Source: Reticulitermes lucifugus
Taxonomy: Eukaryota > Arthropoda > Insecta > Blattodea > Rhinotermitidae
Reading direction: 5' to 3'
Assembly: GCA_026260175.1 (NCBI GenBank)
Contig: JAKCWW010001095.1
Span: forward strand, 1 to 64,000
DNA length: 64,000 bases
The notes under the pieces were generated by a model. The model did not search any database. It saw only the letters and a program-made list of their open reading frames with translations, and was not told where the DNA came from. The position numbers and the translations under genes are program-made. Below are positions 37,078-50,333 of the stretch, piece by piece. Numbering within the stretch: the stretch's first letter is position 1; the number at the start of each line of letters is the position of its first letter.

Positions 37078-38137
37078 TTACAAGCCATGTATTTTTTGGT
37101 GAGATTTCAGTAGTGTTTTAGAAACAAATCCTTTAGCACACACATGGCACTGATATGGCCTATGCCCACTGTGGTATCTCTCGTGCACTACCAAAGTTGA
37201 ACGCTGGGTGAATGCCTTCCCACACTGGCCACAGCTATAGGGCTTCTCACCCGTGTGTGTGCGCTGATGTACACGCAAACTGCATCGCCCACTGAATGCC
37301 TTACCACACACATCACAGACAATCAGTTTCTTCCCAGTGTGCAAATGGCGGTGGGATTTCAGGGAGTCCATACTTGATACAGATTTGCCACATATGTCAC
37401 ACAGAAACACATTCTGACCTGTATGGGATGCCACGTGAAGGAGCAAAGACTTCTTGTAAGCAAAAGTCTTCCCACAAGTATCACACTGATTCAGTTTCAC
37501 ATCCTCATGTAAATCAGGATGATGTGTGCGCCTGTGTTGAGTTAAGTTATTCTTGTATTCATAAGCTCTATCACAAATATCACAATGAAACAATTTCATT
37601 CCCATGTGGGTGAGTTTATGCTCCTTCAACTCCCAGTTTGAAAAGAAACCCTTTTCACATATGTCACACTTCACCTTGAACTGGCCTAGATGCCGCTTTT
37701 CATGAAGCTTCAGGTAAGCTTTGTGAATTGTAGCATAACCACATATCTTGCAACTGAAACTCTTATGCCCAGTGTGAATTTTTTTGTGTTTCTTGACCTC
37801 ATAAAACTGCTTAAAGCTTCGAGTGCAAATATCACAAGAAAATGGCCTTTCCTCACTGTGACTACCCATATGACGCTTCAGCCTCTGTTTTGACTGGAAC
37901 TCTTTCCCGCAAGTATTACACTTGTAGTCCTCGCTAATTAGATGGCCTTTCATGTGCAGTTTCAAGGCTGTCTTGCCTGGAATACTGTAACAAACTGTGC
38001 AAACACTAGTCTCAGCACTGACACATAACAAACACGTCTCAGAGTTATGAACTGGGTTCCCACACTTTGCTTCTGAAACACTTATTCCTTTGTTGAATGC
38101 TGAGCTTCCATCACAACTATATGACTCACTTGATGAC
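37078..38137 (-). CDS. ZF7: terminal exon, ten-finger C2H2 protein
   Basis: This exon encodes 352 residues after the acceptor TTCTCTTCTTTCTAG|G (AG at 38139-38138), starting SSSESYSCDGSSAFNKG. The leader is rich in cysteine (C8, C25, C35, C38) and ends in a short finger-like unit C46-C49-H61-H65, one residue shorter than a normal C2H2 spacing. Ten standard fingers start at residue 73 with contacts SQRR, QYEK, HAYL, SWEE, YNNQ, YKSL, SDSS, GCSV, QSTV, STLS. Finger 2 has FKQ rather than FKR, and the finger 7-8 linker is HTGKKLIV rather than TGEKP, so it diverges in the otherwise constant parts. Finger 6 and finger 10 match ZF6, its right-to-left neighbour. It is probably a nuclear DNA-binding protein of unknown target. 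Confidence 0.9.
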
Positions 38138-38820
38138 CTAGAAAGAAGAGAAGCTGAATTGATTCCTTTGACTTTATAGTGTCAGCTGATATCATAGCAC
38201 CTTCAACACACAGAACAGCAAGCAAGCCAGAACACTCAAATGTCTTGTCACCTACTCATAATGGAGAGGCATCAGTATTATTGCATTCCAAAATTTACAA
38301 ATAAGAATATATTTACAATGACTACACTCCAACAGTCAGTAGTAAAATGTGTGCTCCATAATCCATATCTACGTAGATTTACTCAATACGAAGGGGGTGG
38401 GGGGGGGAGTGTTCTTATGCACAACAACCTGACAGTAGGGTTGTACTGTAAGGCAAAATTACAGGGGGGAAGTACACCACAAAACATGAACACACCTTAA
38501 CAACTATCTGATCCTGTCAATAACACACATGGCAGTGTGACAACACATCAATCTCAAAACAAAAAGATTGCATTACTATGTGGACTGGCTTTGTAACGAC
38601 ACAAAATCAAGCACTCACAATTACCATGTATAACTGAGGAGTTCCAAGATTAACTCTGAATGTTTCAACTTCAAATTCATACATAATAAAAGAATATATT
38701 TTATGATCTATCTCCATACCAAAATAATTGATACTTGGGTTCTGCTACTATACAGAAACAATTCTGTTACTTATGTGATGCTAATACTGACAAAAATCTA
38801 CACGCAACTAGCAGAAGACA

Positions 38821-38890
38821 AATGGTTGTACCCATGACTTCAACAGGATTCACCAAATGGTTGTACCCATGACTTCAAGAGGATTCACCA
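38821..38890. repeat. 35-bp tandem duplication
   Basis: The unit AATGGTTGTACCCATGACTT plus 15 more bases occurs twice in direct tandem, differing at a single base (CAACAGG versus CAAGAGG). It lies inside the transposase remnant. Confidence 0.95.
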
Positions 38891-39065
38891 ACTCCCACAT
38901 CACAAATGACACTTGGCTTTGGAAGGAAATAAAAATTTGTCATGGTTTATGGCCAGCACATTATCCTGATCTTAACCCCTACTAAGTTCTATTTATGGGG
39001 TAACTTGAAAGACATCTACACAGCAAAATACCACACAGGCCACTGAAGGAAAATACCTAAAGGAA
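38821..39065 (+). mobile_element. mariner-like transposase remnant
   Basis: The plus strand reads QQDSPTPTSQMTLGFGRK and then GLWPAHYPDLNPY, LFMG, LERHLHSKIPHRPLKEN. These correspond to QQDGATCHTS..., WPARSPDLNP.DFYLWG and the following NLKD...NPHTLEELKENI stretch of insect mariner-superfamily transposases. The frame is interrupted. It begins within a 35-bp tandem duplication (38821-38855 and 38856-38890, one mismatch). Confidence 0.65.
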
Positions 39066-40887
39066 ATTTTAAGTTCCACACAAATAATTTGTACAGGTGA
39101 ATTTCAACTCCATAAAACTGGAGAGAGAGAGGGGGGGGGGAGGGAGTGAAAGGACAGGGAATATTCCTCAAACATCACGCATTCTTTGGCCGAGCTACTG
39201 GACCGATCCAACAGTCCTTCCACCCACTGAAATACTCGTACATATGGTTACTGTGCAATATGTGCGAAGACTATGTGACAACTTCTCAGTAACAGGTTCT
39301 TTGCATCGCTTTGCCATTAAACCCAAACAAATGATGGCACAAGAACACGGATTTCTCAGTTACTATTAAATCTAAGATACGAATGAGTGCAATGATCTCT
39401 ATTCACCATATACAAATGGGAAAAAAACTGTTGCAACAAAATGAAAGCCTATTCCCAGATAAAAAACAAAACCAACATCCAGTACAATAAGATGTGTATG
39501 GTATGAATTTGTATGTACTGAGAACTGATATTTTGTAAATCAGTTGCATAAAGGCGTGACTGAACTGCTGAAATGAACGCTACACACCCTTCTCCCAATT
39601 GCAGTCTGAACCAAGTCTTCAGTAACCCTCTTAATATATTATGCATGATATTCCATCACACAATAACCAAATGACTCTATCCAGCAAAGTCCTTCCTGCA
39701 TACTTGTAACTCAGTAAAAAAAATTTCCCTGCCAAACCCTCCTTACCACATTCAGTCCCACAAGCAATTCCTACCTGAACCAAATAAACAGAGTATCACT
39801 ACGTCATTTGGATGCCACGGCTGTCCTTCACAAGTCATATTCAAATGGAAAATGCAACATCTTTCACCATATGAAAACACTTTCCTCAGAAATATTTCTT
39901 CATAGAGGTTCAATAACTCAGCCAAGGACTATGACCCACATTGCAGCACGTGGTCTTGTGTAACCATCAAACAACCAGTGTACCAACAAAACAAAACATA
40001 TAAAGCTAGCCAAAAGGAAGCCAGAATTTCATTGCCACCTGCTCACCACATCTAGTACATTACACACAGTCAGTCTGAGCACTCAAAACCATGAATCATT
40101 CCCAAAAATTACACTCATCTCAACATTAATTCTAGCTCCTTCCATGGAACCACATAGCAGCAACACATTCATATGACTACTGATGAGCATCAGGACACAA
40201 CTGCTATACAAACAAGTTAAAAGACAAAGGCACAATTTCACCAACTTTTCAGCAAATTTTTGACAAGTTGGAAAATGTGCTAAACCATTCTGGTGTCAAT
40301 AAACTAAGCCACTCTAGAGCAAAAGGTACACAAACCACAAAACGTTTATCTTATGGTATTACAAAAATCAAATCCAAAAATTTTTAAGAAAAATAAAGTA
40401 ACCAGTTACACAGTAATTTTTACGTGCCTCTTGAAGCTGTAAACCCAGTAAACTGTAGAAATCTATACAGACCCAAAATATATATAATGATTATGGTGGA
40501 AAATTGGCACTGGGGCGATTTTTCTAACAGTACTTCAGTTTTCCCATATCACTCAACCAAGCTCCATACTCATTCATTCACCTATTACTGACACTATATA
40601 GTCTTCACCACTGGAATCATTAAATAAAATGCTTACAAATGTAGTAATAGCCACAAATGTGGCACAAGGACGTCATCTATTCATTGAACAAACTAAGAAA
40701 AGCATAAAACTTCATCATCGATGGTTCCAAAGCTGGACTTCAACTTCAAACCCCTCCACTCCACACTTCTTACTGCAAAAGTAACCTGTTTCACATACAA
40801 CATTAAAATGGCAGCTGTAACTGCCTATCCAATATGCAGTTTCATTTTCAAATACAATAACAATTCATTTAGTGTGATAACCAGATT

Positions 40888-41890
40888 CTATATGTTATGG
40901 GCTTTGTGATGGGACTTCAATAAAGTTTTTGTAACAAAGCCCTTATTGCACAAAGGACACACATATGGACGTTCACCAGTGTGGTACCGCCTGTGAACGT
41001 TCAGCGTTGAACGCTGGGTGAATGACTTCCCGCACTGGTCACACACGTGTGGTTTCTCACCAGTGTGTGATCGTATGTGAATCTTCATCAAACCCCGTGA
41101 ACTGAATGCCTTTCCACATGTGTCACAAATGAATGGTTTCTCACCAGTGTGCGTTCGAAGATGAAGCTTTAGACTCTGACGACTTCCCACCTTCTTCCCA
41201 CAGATATCACAACCCACTATGTTTGTTCCCATATGAACTTTCCTATGTGATGTTAATATACTACGTTTTATAAACGTTTTCCCACACATTTCACACTGGT
41301 GACTTTCTAATGGTTTATAATTAGGATAATGTTTGTTTTTCACGTGTTGTGCCAGGCTGCCCTTGTAAGTGAAGTATAAGCCACAAATTTCACACTGATA
41401 AGGTTTCATATCCCCATGAACAGCAATGTGCTCTTGCAATTCTATTCTTGTGTAGTATCCTTTATCGCATGTACTACACTTGAAGTCATACTGTTTCAAA
41501 TGTCTTTTGCGATGTATTTTTAAAGCATGCTTTTGTATTGCAGAATACCCGCAAAGGTCACATATATTTTCCGGTTCTTCGGAATGAATCTTCTTGTGCA
41601 ACCGTAACTCAGCAGCTCGTTTGAACTTCTTCTTACAAACATCACATGGAAATGGGCGTACATTGCTATGTTTTATCATGTGATAATCATGGCCAGATTT
41701 ATACTCAAAAGCTTTTCCACAGACTTCACACCTGAAGGGCGTATTTCTTTTTCTTTCCCTCGATACTTTGCTGATTTCTTCCCATGACTTGTCCTTAACT
41801 GACTGACCAATACATTGCTGTGTCACACTAACTCTGTTCTTCATGAATACTGAACAATCTTCCAAATTTCCAAAAAACTGACAAGGGGAC
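40888..41890 (-). CDS. ZF8: terminal exon, ten-finger C2H2 protein
   Basis: This exon encodes 333 residues after the acceptor ATCTTCTTTTACAG|G (AG at 41892-41891), starting SPCQFFGNLEDCSVF. The acceptor ends CAG instead of TAG but keeps the same phase. A 53-residue leader precedes ten C2H2 fingers with contacts YSGY, RAEL, QHAI, TIEE, YGSQ, KSIS, SQSL, SGLI, QSTV, TTLS. Finger 1 has a histidine where the helix leucine is usual (SGHDYH). Finger 3 is CGYSA. It is one of the more diverged members; only fingers 2, 3, 9 and 10 follow the common pattern closely. TGEKP linkers join fingers 7-10. A leader motif FGN recurs in ZF9 (HCFGN). Confidence 0.9.
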
Positions 41891-44800
41891 CTGTAAAAGA
41901 AGATATTGAAATAAATCACATAAACTGCCTACTACACTAAGTAACAGCCTACACTACACATTTCTCCAGTCAACATCATCATACTTGTATGCTACACTAG
42001 TTGTGGAACTACACCAGCAAAAACATTTCCCTCAGTCACCACTCAATGGTATCCACAAAGACAGTTTCCCATGTAGTTGCCTTTCTGTGCACCCTCCTGC
42101 TGCAAGAGCTCTTAAACGAGCACGAGATCTGGCAGAACTGTCCCTATAAAATGTTAGTTTCCTTAGTTGTACAATCGACAAGCAAAGTCCCAATATTAAC
42201 AGTATGCAGAGTTCCTAACTTTTGATTCAGATATACACTGGCACTAAATTCCATTTTACGTTTTATTACTATTCTATCACAAATTTATGTTATCATGAAA
42301 TTAGTATCAACATCCATCAATGTAATGCAAAACACACACGTATGTGACGTACTTCCTGGTTACATTCATATATTACTCTGGTATGATACAACACTGTAGC
42401 CTTGGCAAAACACGTACTCATAAGTGTACAACAAGTACGAGTAATATGACCAAGGTCATTGTATGACACATAGCATTTACATCTGGTGAACATAAGGTGC
42501 TCTGAAGCCCCACATTCTAAGCATATTATCACTTCACTAATGTCAGTAGGCTAATTCAACTTCATTCTCAGACCCACTTCTTGTTTTCACAGCATGAACA
42601 ATTTCGTCAATAAAGTTCTGCATCAGTGGAGCCTGCACATCTGCCTCAAACCAGGCTGACAAGACATTTGCTCCTGGATTACACCTGAATACATTACATG
42701 GAGTCTTCATTTCTCCTTGAGAAATCCTGCTAGCGCCATACATTATGTGCCATCTTCTTCTGAACATATTTTTTTAGTAGACTTCAGCTGCTACTGCTAA
42801 ACCAATCCTGTATATAGCATTATTCAATGAAGTCTTCAGAGATACTGCACATCACAATTCAGTTCACTGCCATAACAGCCATAACAGGCTCTGTGGGCTC
42901 AAACAGTGCCTTTACGCATGCACGCAATCTGTGGAGTCATATTCTTCGGCAGAAACATAGTTCTCATGAAGAATGCCACACATGAAGAGATCAACATATA
43001 TGAATGGAACTTATACAAGCATGGATCCAGAAAGATTTATTCAGTTTAAGCAATTCGTTACAGCAAACAATATTTTCATTTTGAAGTTATAAAATAGGCA
43101 GTTACAATCACACTATGTGCTTTCAAAAGCATCAAATTATGCTGAAGAGGATGCAACACTGTCAGACCAGTTACTACTCATTTCGTAATTTGACCTGCAG
43201 TGTTCAGCTACACAAAAACAAAATCTCATAAAATGAATAAATGCTCGATATGAAATTAGGACCATGTTTACTGCCAATCACTGCTCAACCACATTCAATT
43301 TGAGCTGCATGAATCCACGTAGACAGGCCAGCCTTGTCACCTACCCCTCCCATCAGAGCCAAACCTTAATTCAGTGCAGAGGGACTATGTTAAAATACAC
43401 ACTGTGCAACCCCCAATTAATATCTCACTGATGTACCATTCAAATTCACTGATCCCAAATCAACATTATCAGTGCTACTGAAGATATCAGTATCAAATTT
43501 TCCTACACTGAAGTTCTTACTTGGTTCGGCATTCAAATCAATTTCTCCCGAAAGAAACCTTAAATACAGGTTTCCCAATATAGTATTTTGCCAGCACCAC
43601 TCGGCTTATATGTTCAGGGATAAGGACAACAGAAGCATCCACCAATAACAGATAACAGGTCACAGAATAAATGACTATAAAACAGTTATTTTATTACAAT
43701 GAGGTGTCCAGTACACATCAAAACATGGATATTAAGGTATAAAATCTGAGGCTCCCACAGCAGTCTAGTGTTCATGGATGTAGCACTGTGTAGTCTAGAT
43801 GTAATCAGAATTTTCCTCCAAATTTTTGGCAACCATCATTTAGGCTACACAGTTTCACATTCCAGAAGGCTCAGTCTTACAAAGAAACATTTCAAAATAA
43901 ACCTGAGAAAAATTAAAGCAGCAATTACCTTGAATGACCTGTATCACATGTCAGAATCAATCTTATTGCCAAAGCCACCAAAACAAATTTCTATCTAGAA
44001 AAACAGGAGCATCATAAATAAAGAAGTTAGCACACTGAACCTTCAACAGCCTAATTTAATCTGACCAATACCATTTATACTCCCTCTGCATGCTGGCAAA
44101 TGCTGAGTAGGCTACCTTTTATATGATAAGCAAGCTGACAGAAGTGACACACAATACTGTTCACACAAAATAATATCCCTGCATTCAGTAACAATAGAAG
44201 GTATGGTTGTTGACAGTTCTGTACTGGGCTGCACAATGAAACCTTAACAACATGTGGTATTACGACTGGAAAAGGATGGTGGTAGTGATGTGATTACCGT
44301 TCCCAAACGATAACGTAACACATATTGCAAATTTGGTTAAGTCCATCAACAGTATTTTAAGAGACAATCCCCAGTATTTGGGGGGTGGGGGGGCGGTACT
44401 GCATTCATTTCTCTCCAGGGACAGAGACAGCAAGTTCCAAAGGGAAGTTGGAAGCTTCGTGTACAACATCAAACTGCTAAATAAACAACCTGAAAAAACC
44501 AACAGTCTAATCATAACTTTGGGGCAGGCACAGGGTGTCAATGTTGGTTAACTAGAAATTATCAACCACATTATTAACAGCAAAAGACATTACTTACAAC
44601 AAAAATAACTGACGCTGACTTTGGTCACTACAAAATTTCAACTACAAGGCCCACCACCAACAGAACAGTTTTCAGTCCTACTTCCTTAGAATTTGTTTAC
44701 ACATATTCATCTCATTTATGAACGTACACATCTCAGTTTATTCACTAGAGCATTTACACACATCCTGTAACCAAACTTATTCTCTTTACACACATTCAGC

Positions 44801-45504
44801 ACAGAGCATTTCGTCGCATGGGATATATCAGTTCTGCAATGTTGCCTGATATTACACAATACAATGCACTATATTCACATACATATCTTGAGAAATTATG
44901 CTGTGTCCTAACAGCCAGATTAAAAACTAATTTGCTACAGTAAACCCACTGACCTCTCAACAATTTGGAAAATAATTATACATTGCCACTGGGCATGTAT
45001 CAAGTTACCTACATCAATAAATCAATCAATGCAACTACAACATCAAAACAGAACTTGTACTGATTTCTAGAAATACTGATTGTTCCTCTTCACAAACACA
45101 TTAAACTGTTAGCACTTCCCTTTACCAAGTGACTAAAACGGACAAACAATATAATAATTGGAGATGTACTAATAACACATTAACAGTAATTTAAAAAACA
45201 GGAAAACTGAAACAATCTCCATTACATGACTCTCTCTTCCCCCTATGCAAAACTGACCCATTTCAAGCATACATATACAGACAGGTAGTTATCATACTCC
45301 TAAGCTTGCAAAAATATGGTGTGGGCTTGTGTAGGTGCAAGGCACACACTATGGCTGTTGTCACTTCTAGAACATGGAAAGCTAATGTTGGTTACTAATG
45401 AGTATGGCTTTGACTTTGGCAGGGTAGGTCAAAACACTACATGTTTACAAACAGTAACTGATACACTCGTTACAAATACTTAATGCCAGATGACAGTGAT
45501 CATC

Positions 45505-45900
45505 ATGAAGCAGTCAAAAGATACCCATACTTCAGTCAGCACTGCAACATAATACTTTGTTCAAAACATCTACCAAGCTGTCTCTTCAAAACTTCATATT
45601 CATACCATGAATGTGAAATGGAGTTCAATTAAGGTATAAAGCAGTCAAAGAGTTAACCACTTTAGTCACATTACAGCATCACATTTTGCCAATAAAATAT
45701 ATCAAACCATCCCTTGAGAACTTTTCAAATTCATGGCATAAATATGCAGTGAAAATGTACAAAGTTATGAAGCACTCAGGCATACCCATGCTTCAGTCAG
45801 CACTGCAGCATCATACTTTGCCGATAAAATCAAGACCTCTCTCAAAAGTTTTCCAAGTTCACGGTGTAAATGTCCAGTGAAACTGTGATTTCACATGTCC
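45505..45900. repeat. Three diverged tandem copies, period about 130-150 bp
   Basis: Three direct copies share the order GCA(CG)TCA..., ATACCCAT.CTTCAGTCAGC, ACTGCA.CATCATACTTTG, CC.ATAAAAT, then TTCA...C.ATG.A.TGT..AGTG. Copies start near 45510, 45640 and 45773. They are well diverged, and the middle copy lacks the CCCATGCTTCAG part. No open frame runs through them. Confidence 0.65.
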
Positions 45901-46473
45901 ACTTAAGCTGTACTGTATACAGACGTATCAGTTATCTGTAGAAAACATAGCTAAAGATGGGACTAATAAAAACTTCCCACTGAAACTTCAATGGGCTTTG
46001 TACTAGTAAATATCGAGCTTGACTGCAACAACTTTTTTTCAGTATGAGTACTTGACAAATGCAGAACATCTGAGCAGTAGCTAATCTACTGCTCTAGAAT
46101 TCACACTGACGATGTCCCCAAGATCCACATGGGAAGATTGTTGGATAAAACTGGTGATATTACATGTCTCATTACAGAAAACAGTTTCAAGCACCCTTGT
46201 TACAAATAATTGATTCCTTCCACTGTTGTGGCAAACCATCCTTACTCCAAATAGAAAGTTCAAGGACTCGAAACATAATGTTGATAAAAACAGAAAATGC
46301 AGGATAATGAATATAATGTTATATTAATGCAGCACGACATAATCTACATACCAATTAACATGCCACAAAAAAAATCATTAATAGAATGTCTAAAACACAT
46401 TCTCTGAGACAACATTAATCAGTTCTGCCAACCTTTATCCTCAACCTCCCCATATCCAACTCTTTAGAGTAAT

Positions 46474-46793
46474 ATTTTCATTTAATATACCAACTGAATG
46501 CACTTACAGTACATGCCATTACAGTCACTTCACTGCAGACATGTTTTGGCATGACAGTGCTATCTTCAGAGAGTACATGCCAAGCTTAAAACCATTTATA
46601 ATAAACTGGCTAGATGTAATCCAGTTTACTATAAATGGATTTAAGCTCAGTATGTACTCCCTGAAGATGGTACTGTCATGCCAAAACATGTCAACAGTAA
46701 AGTGACTATAATATCCTGTATTGTTAAGTGCATTTACTTGGTACATTAAACGAAAATACCGATTCAAAATGCACAGACTAAATAATTTTAGAA
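46474..46793. repeat. Fold-back element with 13-bp direct flanks
   Basis: Two inverted arms of about 130 bp (46474-46609 and 46621-46757) are nearly matching along their whole length and enclose a spacer of about 11 bp. The exact 13-bp sequence TCTTTAGAGTAAT occurs directly on both sides (46461-46473 and 46794-46806), as expected of a target duplication. Each arm carries CTGAAGAT, a hairpin, then AAAACATGTC, close to a hammerhead core. It has no coding capacity. Confidence 0.85.
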
Positions 46794-47368
46794 TCTTTAG
46801 AGTAATGTTTTGAATACAATATAACTACATAATATGACAGTCTATAACAAAAGTAGCAATGACACTGATTTCCGATACAGAAAACCAAGTGAATAAATAC
46901 TTTTTAGTGAAGTTTTCTGTCCATGCATGTACCCAAAATCACTCTCCCTAGGTCATGACATTTCCTGCTGCTATGAATTACCATTTCAACAAATAACCAC
47001 TCTTACTTCTGCAAGCACATTTACAAGCGGGTATGATGTTGCCAAAAGCACAAATCAAATTTCATAAATTCCAGCCACACAACATTTGAAATTGGCTTAC
47101 AGTGTGTTTTCCAGACCCACCAATATTTTGGTCATCAGTTCCACAGATCTCGCACATTCTTCCAGAACAGCAAGATCTTCATAATGGTTTTTAAACCAGG
47201 GCACAGAGTCAGGCAAGAACTGTCACAGTTACCAGGAAAGACTAAGGTAGCATCAGTCATTCCAAAAGAAGAACTAATGTATCCGGAGAAAGGACTCCTC
47301 AGAGAAAGCTGCAGTTTTGGCTCATAACTCACAGTTTGAGTTCTTAGATTTTCACAGGGGTATAGATG

Positions 47369-47503
47369 TGGTACCTACTGTTCTGGGTTGTGACACATAT
47401 TGGATATTTGGTTCCTGACATTGTGAGATCATTATGTCGTCTCAAAATGTCAGAAAACAAATACCCAGTGATGCATCGCATCCCTGAAGAACAGATACCT
47501 CAG
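47369..47503. repeat. Fold-back repeat
   Basis: Inverted arms of about 65 bp share GGTA.CT..TTCTGGG.T.TGA, then TATTTG.TT.CTGACATT.TGAGA, and meet near 47436. The outer part belongs to the same TTCTGGGATGTGATG family as the repeats at 52475-52603 and 34834-35040. Confidence 0.65.
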
Positions 47504-48399
47504 CTTATGATTTAAAGCTATAATGATGGTTCAGCAATACTCTACCATTTGAAGAACAGCTTACTTAAATTACACATCAACCCGCACACTAATACTGACC
47601 AGCCACTTTAATGTAAAATATGAATATTTTACCATGTACCACTAATCGAAACAGATTTACTAGAAGTGAGCAGTGTTGGTGCAAAACTTCCAGGATCACT
47701 CCCTTACCATGGCATACGTTAACACGAATAAGAATGAGGAACAATACAATCATATACATACTACTCAAAAAACATTCACAGAACTGCAAGCAACATAATT
47801 TTGAAAGATCATGAGCTTCAGCTGTATTAAAGGCAGTGACAAATCTTCACAATTTCACAGTCATATGCATGTATTTCTTCACTGAGTAACTACCAACAGT
47901 TGAGGGAGGATGCATGCAGGTAATTACACTGCATTATCAATTAAGCGTAATGAACCTCAAATAATAACATTTACACTTGTATAACAAATTATATACAGTA
48001 CTATACCAAATTTTCTATCAGTAACATCTGTTTTACCTATAATCTTCGTAAGACCATACGAGTTAAAAATATGGTCAATGGTCTCATGTTCACAGGCACA
48101 CTCCTTTACATGCTCCTGTATAAACTGTATGAGCAGTGTATATGAATTTTGGCTGATGTGTGGAGCTTCTGCAGAACATGTAGGCCAGCAATGTACTGGA
48201 CAATAACAAACATAAGACATTCCTCAAAACATCTAGCATGGACAGTGTTCAATCAATACACACCTCTCCATCTGTTTTAATTCTGAATGGAATAAGCTTA
48301 AATTAATATTTCGACAATATGGGTTACACCCAATTTTAAACTTGTGTCCAACATTTTAAGGTTGTTCATTCCGTGCATTGTACTGATCCATGTAGTCGA

Positions 48400-48870
48400 C
48401 TTATTGTACCAACTAAATGCACACTACTATTCAAAATTTAATGTTACATATATAGCTCCGACATGTTTCGGTGCCAATGCACCATCCCTCAAGGAGCATG
48501 GGATGCCAAGTTTAAAACCAAATGTTAGTAACAAGCCACTTCTTTATATGGTTCCACATTTTGGTACGCTGTGTTGGTGATATTGCTATCATATAAAATG
48601 TATAACTTATATTATTTTAAAATACATACAGTTAAAACACTAAAACACGATTAACATGTTTCTTACAAGGTGAATATGCTTTTAACAGATTATAATTGTT
48701 GCTGGTAGTGGAAGCCCCCAGTATTGTGTCATTATATGTTGATCTTGGTCCACAGAAGATCGGGTCTGTGTTGCGTAGCATTGTGTATCGAAGCTAGCGG
48801 CCTAACTCACAGTTGGTTTTAAACTTGGCATCCCATGCTCTCGTGCACTGGCACCAAAACATGTCCCCAG
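48400..48870. repeat. Fold-back repeat with long spacer
   Basis: The left arm 48460-48521 and right arm 48812-48865 are inverted copies (GACATGTTT.GGTGCCA, GCACC or GCAC, GAGCATGGGATGCCAAG, TTTAAAACCAA) separated by about 290 bp. The left flank TACCAACTAAATGCACAC matches the outer end of the 46474-46793 element, so both belong to one family. On the minus strand the left arm reads GGTGC-loop-GCACC-GAAACATGTC, a hammerhead-like stem II and GAAA box. Confidence 0.75.
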
Positions 48871-49029
48871 GTATAAGTGTCTACCAATGAATAAGACATT
48901 TTTGATCTCCTAGTATTACAGCACTTGAAGCAATAGTCTGACTCAGAGGCAATGACTTGAGGATTAAAAATGTTAAGGATGGTCTAGCTGAACCAAGCAC
49001 ATCCTCCATGGCAATAATGTAATGCACAG

Positions 49030-49492
49030 GTGGTTGTCCATAAATGACGTCACACGAGTTTGGCATAACGTGGACCCCTACCCCCCCAGCTCTTGTCACA
49101 TTTCATAACAAAAGTCTAACTGCACCCCCCCCACCCCAAATGTCACAAACTTAAACCCCCCTCAAGCCACAAGAAAATGAATTGCCTATAGAAAGTATCT
49201 GCCATTGTTCAACGCCAAAACACTTACTAGTCCATACCATTTTGCTAATGCAATGCATCATAAAAAACAATGTGCACAATTTAGGCCTACTGGAAACAGT
49301 TACGACAGGCCGCCTGCTACCAATTCATCAATAGCCGACGAATTGCCTAACTGGAGTATAAGAAGTCTAGCCAGCTCTGCAGAGAATTTTACTGGTCATA
49401 TTAAGACTTTTGTGACGTCACGATATTTCGAANACATCGTCACAAAGGTCTCAACCCCCTCCCCCTCAGAGCATGACATCATTTAAGGACGA
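49030..49492. mobile_element. MITE with ATGACGTCA-type inverted ends
   Basis: The left end GGTTGTCCATAAATGACGTC and the right end, read on the opposite strand, GGGGTCGTCCTTAAATGATG are inverted repeats of about 25 bp. Ends of this GTCGTCCATAAAT.ACGTCA form are widespread on non-autonomous DNA transposons in arthropods. The interior is C-rich on the left, contains TTTGTGACGTCACGATATTT, and has a single ambiguous base at 49433. No transposase is encoded. Confidence 0.6.
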
Positions 49493-50333
49493 CCCCTATC
49501 CTCAAACAGGTTAGTACAAGGCATGAAATGTCCTGGTAACAGATGCAGTAGTGTATGTTCAGTGTCTCACCATCTCCCAGGCTTGCAGATATTTTGCATG
49601 TACTATAATAGCACACAGTATATTACAAATGCGTTCAGAAAATGCCTAATGGCCTGAAAAAATCTGGCTCCTCACAAACTACAAATCAAGTTCCATGTAA
49701 TTTAGTATTTTTTGTTTCAAAATCAACTCAGTAATATTTATTAACAAAAATTTTAACAATCACAAGTTTCATTTGAAAAATATTGAATCTTGCAAAATTT
49801 AGTAGCAGTCAAACATTAGGCACTACCTGAAGCCTAATTTGACAGAAATGCCACTCCTTAGAAAAATCCATTAACAAAAAATGCTAGTATATCTATATGC
49901 AGCTGGTTAAATAAAACTGTAGCATTCATCATTAGTTGTAAAATAACATTTCCCAATGTCAGATGAAGACGTATGCACCCACATCACAGACTGTTACACA
50001 TTCCAGATAGAAAGCCAAATAAACTAACCTGTTTATTTGAATGTTTTCTCACTTCAAAAGTAAGATAATAGCCACATATAGCACAAAGAAATTCACATGC
50101 ACACTCAAAAGTAAAAAAAATGTAGAACTCATCACATTCATGTGAATGCAAGCATAGTGTCCAAAAGTTTAATCAATTATATACATATTCAATCATGACA
50201 GAAACTTTTTGGGGCCTTCACCACTGGCCCCATATATGGAACAAGTAACTGCATTGTACCTTACATAATATGAACTGAGGAAGACTGAAAAAACAAGAAC
50301 AGAATTTTTCTCACAAATGCAGTTGAAAGTACC

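Larger units (their letters stand above)
38138..40887. other. Non-coding interval ZF7-ZF8
   Basis: No host exon is recognised. A second type of transposase remnant with an internal 35-bp tandem duplication lies at about 38821-39065. G-rich tracts occur at 38393-38409 and, after a GA run, at 39121-39147. The remainder is AT-rich without assignable features. Confidence 0.5.
41891..50333. other. Long non-coding interval ZF8-ZF9
   Basis: This 8.4-kb interval has no recognisable host exon. It contains a triplicated diverged repeat (about 45505-45900), three fold-back repeats (46474-46793, 47369-47503, about 48400-48870) and a MITE (about 49030-49492). A G-rich tract is at 44380-44397. A 74-residue minus-strand frame at 42543-42767 has no domain I can name. 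Confidence 0.5.

Noticed and set aside
38393-38409. G-rich tracts (also 5810-5820, 39128-39142, 44380-44397) considered as regulatory quadruplexes
   Set aside because: They sit beside GA runs or in non-coding DNA with no promoter context; simple-sequence drift explains them.
42543-42767. 74-residue minus-strand open frame with some codon-like composition
   Set aside because: No domain or clear splice borders; not enough to call a 5' exon of the finger locus.
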